From Centropus unirufus (taxonomy: Eukaryota; Chordata; Aves; Cuculiformes; Centropidae): a stretch of 64,000 nt of DNA. A model generated the notes under the pieces. The model saw nothing but the letters and a program-made list of their open reading frames with translations, had not been told where the DNA came from and made no database searches. Below, one piece after another: positions 58,461 through 64,000 of the stretch (position 1 is the first letter of the stretch; each line of letters starts with the position of its first letter). A program made the translations under genes and the position numbers. The stretch spans positions 599,706 through 663,705 of the forward strand of contig VYZI01000125.1 of assembly GCA_013397695.1 (NCBI GenBank), read 5' to 3'.

Positions 58461-61400
58461 ACCTGTTGACCTGTTGTAGGAGGAGAAAGGTGCACAGGTG
58501 AAAATGGAGGAGGTTCTTGTGAATGTCAAGGTCTCATGCAAGTCTGAAGCTAAGCCTATGTTTCTGTACATAGAGAGAGAGATGCACTGCCAAGAAATTA
58601 ATTTCTACTTTATTGGGATGCTGAGGGTCTCAGTGCACCACATCCGGAATGCTTCTGGGAAAAAATTTGCCAGCTGGAAAGAAATAGATTTTTCTTTAAT
58701 TGGAAAAAAAAAAAAGGCCGTGCCTTGGATGTGTTGGGTAATTGTGTATTCAAGAAATGAAGTTACATAAGTGAAGACACTCCTGTAACTCTAGCCTGCC
58801 AGGAGGAGAGACGCTGCAGAAAATCCACTCATCGCTGAAGAACTCCAGTACGTGTAAAAGGAGAGAAGCTATCACATTTGTGCGGTTATTTATTCACAAA
58901 GAGAAGTTGTCTTTGGCATGTCTGTTTGGCACTAGAGGAGTCACAGTTTTTATCCCGTGGAGCTGCTTTTTCTTGTTAGTGTTGTTTGTAGAAGTTTCCT
59001 TTTCCAGCGTTGAAGGGGAGTGGTGGGTATTTTCCATAGTTCATACCAAGGCTTCGCCGCCGCTGGTTGAACGAGTCCAGGTAAGCTCCTTCTGGAGGTA
59101 GGGTGCAAGTGTGAAGCTAAATCCAGGGCAACAGCAATGTTTGGTGAGAGAGAGGAAAGATATGGAGGGATGTAGAGGCAGTACGCAGCAGAGCACAGCG
59201 TGTAGGACAGAAGTCTGGGTTTCCCAGTCCTGTAAGAGGGACCTATGCAAATCCTAAACTGTGGGCAATGATGTCCAGGCCTACCTTTCCTGCTTACTAG
59301 TGGGTGTTTAGGGGAGTCTTAAAAGAAGGAAGCTTTCTGGGCAAAACTAGGCTATACTACATTTATTAAGTATGCATGTTTTTAGTTCCCGTAGTTTGTG
59401 CAACGTACGAACAGTCCTTACTATTGATTTGGCATACATACGCCAATCTTAAATGCAAATGAAACTTTATTTCATGTGAATATTTGAAATGTAATTTGAT
59501 TTTTACTGTGAAAACATTTCCTGAGTTAAGTTTGGGTTGTGCAGCAGAACAGCAAAGATATTTAATACTTTGCTTAATTTAGAAAAATGACCTTTCAAAG
59601 AGAAACATTGCGCTTGTCAGAAATATACTGATGTATTAATTCATTATGATGCCAATGTGTTAGTTGACTTTTGAGAGCAACCTTATAGATAATTAGGTTT
59701 ATTTTTATCTTAGATCTGTCTGATTGTAGTGCCTCTCACAAATCAAGTCACTGCTGGCTTCTATGGTTATGAATAGATAGCAAAATTTGGAAGCAGAAAA
59801 AGAAAACCCACAAAACAAACAAGTAGCTGTCAGACCAATGTTGGATACCGTGGAATTCTAGACAATATTGAAGTTGTGAGGTCAGCTTTACCTACCAGTC
59901 TCCTTCTCTAACTGCTCCGCACCCAACCACCCTTGCAATACTATCTGGAAATACCATGCTTTTATTTTGATTTTAAGTGGCCCAAATAGAAACCACATTT
60001 CATGTGAGAGCAAAATGTTGTGTTGCGTTAGAAAATGCAAACTTTGTTTCCACAGACTAAGACAATGACTTTCAATTTGCAAAAAATCTGCAAGGAATTT
60101 GAAACTAACTTTAGTACTTCCTGTTGGTTTCCGACTGCTTAAATTGATTTATGTTTAGAACCTAATTTTGCTCACTTTGACAAAGCTGGCAACTTTAGTG
60201 GGTTTATTCGTGCAGATATAGTGAGAAAGATTCAGCTTTTTATATACATACTTTAGCTTTCTGGTTTCTAAGAACTATTTTCTTGCAGTTAATTATGCAT
60301 CCTTAAACATGTGTACATTCATACGCATATGTAGAGAGAAAGATGGCAGTTCAGTTTGCAAACTCTTGAGCTTCATTTTGCCTGTCAATGTTTTTAATTT
60401 TTGTCTGAGTCAGAACGCTCTCCAAAATGTTAAGATAGACTCAGATCAAGAGAGCTACAAGTCAGGTCACATATTTTGTCACAAGTAGCAATGTACACTG
60501 TATATTTGGTGGCTATGACTATGTTCTAATGTATTTATAAACTTTTATATACTTCAAAATTTATTACCAGGTCCATTCAAAGCAGTCCTTTGAGTGCTGT
60601 TTGCTTGGGTATGGACAGATGTCAAAACAGGAGTTTGGGTTCTATTGAGCCATCTGCTGCTGTCTGCATCAGGGCAGATAAACTGGAGAGTGCAGGGGAT
60701 GGCTCAGCCTGGATGGACTTGGGAACTGGGTTGTGGAAGCTAAAATATTGAGAAGCAAAAATCCATTTTCATGCTTCAGTTCTGGTAATTAAGATGGTTT
60801 TAGATGGAGTGGTGCCAACTTAAAAGAAAACAGCTTAAGAGTTCAAAAGTCTGTGTTGTCTGGAAGAAATACTGAGGGGTCAGTGGTCAGGTATGCTTGT
60901 GTAGGGCAGAAGTCTCTATCAGCGAACAGGGCATCTTGAGTTCAGCAGTCTACAAGGTTGAAATTTGAGTGAAATGCAGTAATAAAGCTTGAATGCATGA
61001 TAAAAACACACGAGTTGAGCTTTATCATTAAATTTGAGCGGTATTTTAATATTGTTGTATTAGCAATGTTACCGTAATGATTTGGGCTGACTATTGCTTT
61101 TACAGAAAATATGGTTAGCTTCAAGTTGCTGTTGAAAATAAAAGAGCCTGTATTGTTATTTTGATTGCTATTTTTCTGGAGCTGGTGGACAGTGAGTTAC
61201 TGTCACATTGTGGTGATTACAGTCAGGTCACTTCAAACTAGGCTCAGTCAGCTGAGCATTTTTGGTAATATGATAAACAAACTCCAACTTTGCACCAGCA
61301 AACTTACTGTAAATCTGTGGTGATCGCTTTTTGGGTGGTAGTTCCTTCGAATCACTTTAGTTATTGTTGAAATAATGGCAAGTTTAAAGAGCATTGCATT

Positions 61401-63132
61401 CATGTAAAGGTATTTAATCTCAATCAAAACAAAGGATGTCAGTTTCTAAAGCAACCAGAAGTATTTTAACTCTTTCCTCATTTCTTTAAAACAAACCTGG
61501 TGATTCATCAGTATCCTGCCTCGAAGTGGCCCCTGCAAAGTGTTTCAGAGGGAGAATAACAAGTGGCTCAGTTTGCAGTTTTGCAAGAACTGGCTGTCAA
61601 ATGTGGTGTTTGGTTTTGTGGGTTTTTTTAACCTTTCATGCAGTGCAATTAGTAGCTGGGTGGTGGTGTGAAAAATAATATTTGATCTCCATCACTAACG
61701 TTATCTGTTTGCCCTTAGCAGGGTGTGTTGTTCTTCATAATGTTGAGTGTGGAGATTCCCCTGTGCACAGCTTCAGTATTTCATGACAAAAAGCCAACAA
61801 CTAATGCCTAATTTTGTTTTAAAGGGTTTCTCTTAATGTTTTCAAACAGAATTGATCATTGAATTCGTTTGCAGTGCTAAAGCTAAATCTCAAGCACATA
61901 TACATTAAATATCTGCCTAAAAGGCAGGGAGAAAATTTGAGCATAGGTAAATGAGTAAAGCAGTACCACTGCTGTTAAGACCTACACCTTGATATTAGAA
62001 GTAAGATGTATGAGGTTTCTCTTTGGTCTTTTTTTTTCCAGTACTGCTCATTTTGAGCTCCCCTTTAACATTTCTTATTTTATATGCCTGCGTTATGTAA
62101 AATATTTTCCACCTCTCTGTAAATTAAACTACTCTAAAATTTTAGACTCTTCTGATATGAAGTCTTCTGCAGGCTCATGGTTATTTTATTTTTATTACCC
62201 TTTGAACATCTTTTATTTTTAAATGGTTATTATTGTGTGTAGGTATTTTTCCTAAAGAAGCCCAGCATTTTGTCTGGAAATACCACACAGATGTGGTGTG
62301 GGGTTATTTATCTGAAAATACCCCCTATACACACATGGGGTGTGATGTGGTTATTTTCAGAGTCAGAGACCTGTGGGTCAGTTCCTCAGTGTGGCAGACC
62401 AGCAGGTCATAAATTGAATGTATGAGTAGTTAAAACAGATAAAGGGCTTTGACCTGTTTATTTCATTCTGCACTTCAGTGCTTTTTCGTCATGGCTTTTT
62501 CTCTTAGCATCCTTCTTGTAATGCAGCCTTCCAGATAAATTCACTGCTCATAGTCTGCAGTTTAGGCTGCTGGTATACCGGATGGGTTGCATTGCTCTTG
62601 CTGTCTGATGAGGAAGTGACTCCTAAGGTGTCATGTAATAGGGTATATTTAAATCATGGATCATGCCAGGAACTTAAACTACATGCTTGCTATGTCCTAG
62701 TAACAATTTGACAATGGTGCCTGGATTTCCATATATCGATCCCTGTTTTATGAGGATTTTCTAATAAGCATCACTGGGTTTGTCCAGCTTTTGTGTGCTG
62801 AATTTAGAGTCACAATTTCAATTTCTTCTGTTTGCTATAGCATGTGATGTAACAAAATTGAAGCCACCAAAGTCTTCGAAGTTATCTAATAGGAATGTGA
62901 AAGTGTAAATTTTATCCAGTTGATAATTGGCAATTAAGGTCAGGTGTTGTTACTGAATCCTTGCTTGAGTTATTAATGAATACTGGTTGAGTATTCAACG
63001 TGAATAAAATTCAATTTCTGAAAGTTCTTAAAACTGTCACAGCTAATATAGTTGAAAGTAGTTACTAAATAAGATAAACTCAGTGGAAGCTAAGGTGTTT
63101 AAACACTCAAACCATAAGTTTCACATAAAAGA

Positions 63133-63184
63133 GGGGGTGTTGTTGGCTTTTGGGGTGGGGCGGCTTTAGGGTTTTGGTCTGGGG
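63133..63184 (+). repeat. G-rich stretch with relaxed quadruplex potential
   Basis: Runs GGGGG, GGGG, GGGG, GGG and GGGG occur within about 50 bases, with some loops of 8-14 bases. It fails the strict loop limit but could fold as a long-loop quadruplex in the sense RNA. Confidence 0.4.
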
Positions 63185-64000
63185 TTTTTTTTTAAGTATT
63201 ATATGTTTAAGGTTTGTCCTATAGTATGAAGCCAAAAGCTGAATACAGAAATGCCCTGCCTCAGGATTAACCTGAGGTTATTTGGATTGTTATTACAAAT
63301 TGTAACTACAGAAAATGAGAAGGTGGACAGAACTGCCAGAGACATGAAAGCATCAGGTCATCTGCTGTATGAGTATATATTTTAAGTAAATTTGGTCACC
63401 TATGAAGTATTGTTCAAGGTTTATTTACAAGGGAAAATAAATTTGAAATAATGTTTTTAGTATCTTCCCATTCGCCGTGATTTCTCCTAAGTAACAGTCC
63501 TCAAAGTATGAACTGATTTGTCATCTGAGGGAGGAGATAGAAGATGGTTTCAATGCATCATTTCTACAGCATAGACACATACTAGATTTTCTTCTTTTTT
63601 TTTTTTCCCATGGAATATCTCTTCTCCTGCTTTTATTCTTCTGTCTCCTTCTCCCTCACCCTTTTCAACGTGGAGCAAAGTATTTGCCTCTATTTTTGAG
63701 AACCACAAAGAAAGAGAAGTGCTTTTTGAGCTCTGTGCACAAGCCAAAATTTCCCTTAGGCTGGAGGCATCAGAAGTCTTCGACCTACTGTGGTTCACTC
63801 AGGGATCACCAGATATGTGTATTTGGTGGATGCCCACCTTAACCAACTACTCATAGCTTAAACAATAGCACTGGGTTAATCTGGTGGTAACAGGGGAGCA
63901 GAAGGTCTTGCCAACATGATTCTTGGTATCGGAGGGGTTGGCAAGAGAGCAGAACTGAGAGAGGTCAAGGAGCACTGAGCTCCTTTTTTTTTCAGTGCTG

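Larger units (their letters stand above)
50659..64000 (+). other. HIVEP1: HIVEP1 intron 2, distal part to window end
   Basis: About 13 kb of AT-rich non-coding sequence. No CR1 copy was recognised. It contains a perfect 13-bp hairpin at 57218-57259, a 33-bp two-copy tandem repeat near 58402-58460, a small dyad near 62312-62360 and a G-rich stretch near 63133-63184. I looked for the next HIVEP1 coding exon (expected to start DKIEEAQ in the family) and did not find it, so the intron probably continues beyond the window. Confidence 0.5.

Noticed and set aside
58498..58770. 90-codon plus-strand frame (MKMEEVLVNVKV...)
   Set aside because: Looks protein-like at first, but no domain is recognised and no splice sites fit; it includes an A run that often inflates frames.
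62312..62360. Inverted repeat CTGAAAATA...TATTTTCAG with inner CCCC/GGGG
   Set aside because: Arms are short (9 bases) and AT-rich with a mismatched interior; weaker than the hairpins reported.
62851..62880. ACAAAATTGAAG-type sequence considered as the start of HIVEP1 exon 3
   Set aside because: The translation diverges from the expected family sequence immediately and there is no acceptor in place.
1..64000. CRISPR arrays, operons, tRNA or rRNA genes, bacterial-type mobile elements
   Set aside because: None seen. The CR1 copies, CpG islands and spliced exon mark this as vertebrate nuclear DNA, where such bacterial systems are not expected.

Overview
The window is vertebrate nuclear DNA, almost certainly from a bird. 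The direct evidence is several truncated CR1 LINE copies: two end in the CR1 terminal repeat of the ATTCTATG type, one begins with its complement, and one still encodes the end of the reverse-transcriptase ORF. The rest is AT-leaning non-coding sequence with two sharply bounded CpG islands. There is no bacterial-style gene organisation, and nearly all open frames are chance frames of 60-160 codons.

One gene can be named. A spliced exon at 12588-12734 contains an ATG followed by codons for MPRTKQIHPRNLR and then a GTATGT donor in phase 1. I recognise these 13 residues as the N-terminus of HIVEP1 (ZAS/Schnurri family, also called MBP-1 or CRYBP1 in older literature), a very large zinc-finger transcription factor. 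The gene lies on the + strand. Its promoter is the CpG island at about 7.85-10.75 kb, which carries a 32-bp minisatellite, GC boxes, a perfect CRE and a strong G-quadruplex motif. An 828-base run of N interrupts the island and may hide all or part of exon 1.

Layout: 1-7.85 kb is 5' flank with no certain gene; 7.85-10.75 kb is the promoter island; 10.75-12.59 kb is intron 1; 12588-12734 is the first coding exon, with two upstream ORFs before the start codon; 12.7-64 kb reads as one very long second intron. I did not find the next coding exon, which should begin by completing a GAx codon. The intron holds CR1 fragments (17.7, 22.8, 42.5 and 49.4 kb), MIR-like relics, a long imperfect inverted repeat near 25.5-26.1 kb, several perfect hairpins and a second small CpG island at 49.9-50.24 kb.

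Three points seem most worth following. First, after removal of the initiator Met the HIVEP1 N-terminus would read PRTKQ, nearly identical to the histone H3 tail (ARTKQ) and similar to the NuRD-recruiting motif of SALL, FOG and BCL11 proteins. Second, the intronic CpG island is followed by a possible exon whose short ORF ends at a phase-1 donor, the phase needed to join HIVEP1 exon 3, so it could be an alternative promoter giving a protein without that N-terminal motif. Third, the 25.5/26.0 kb inverted repeat would form a long double-stranded stem in the pre-mRNA. The last two are inferences from sequence alone.
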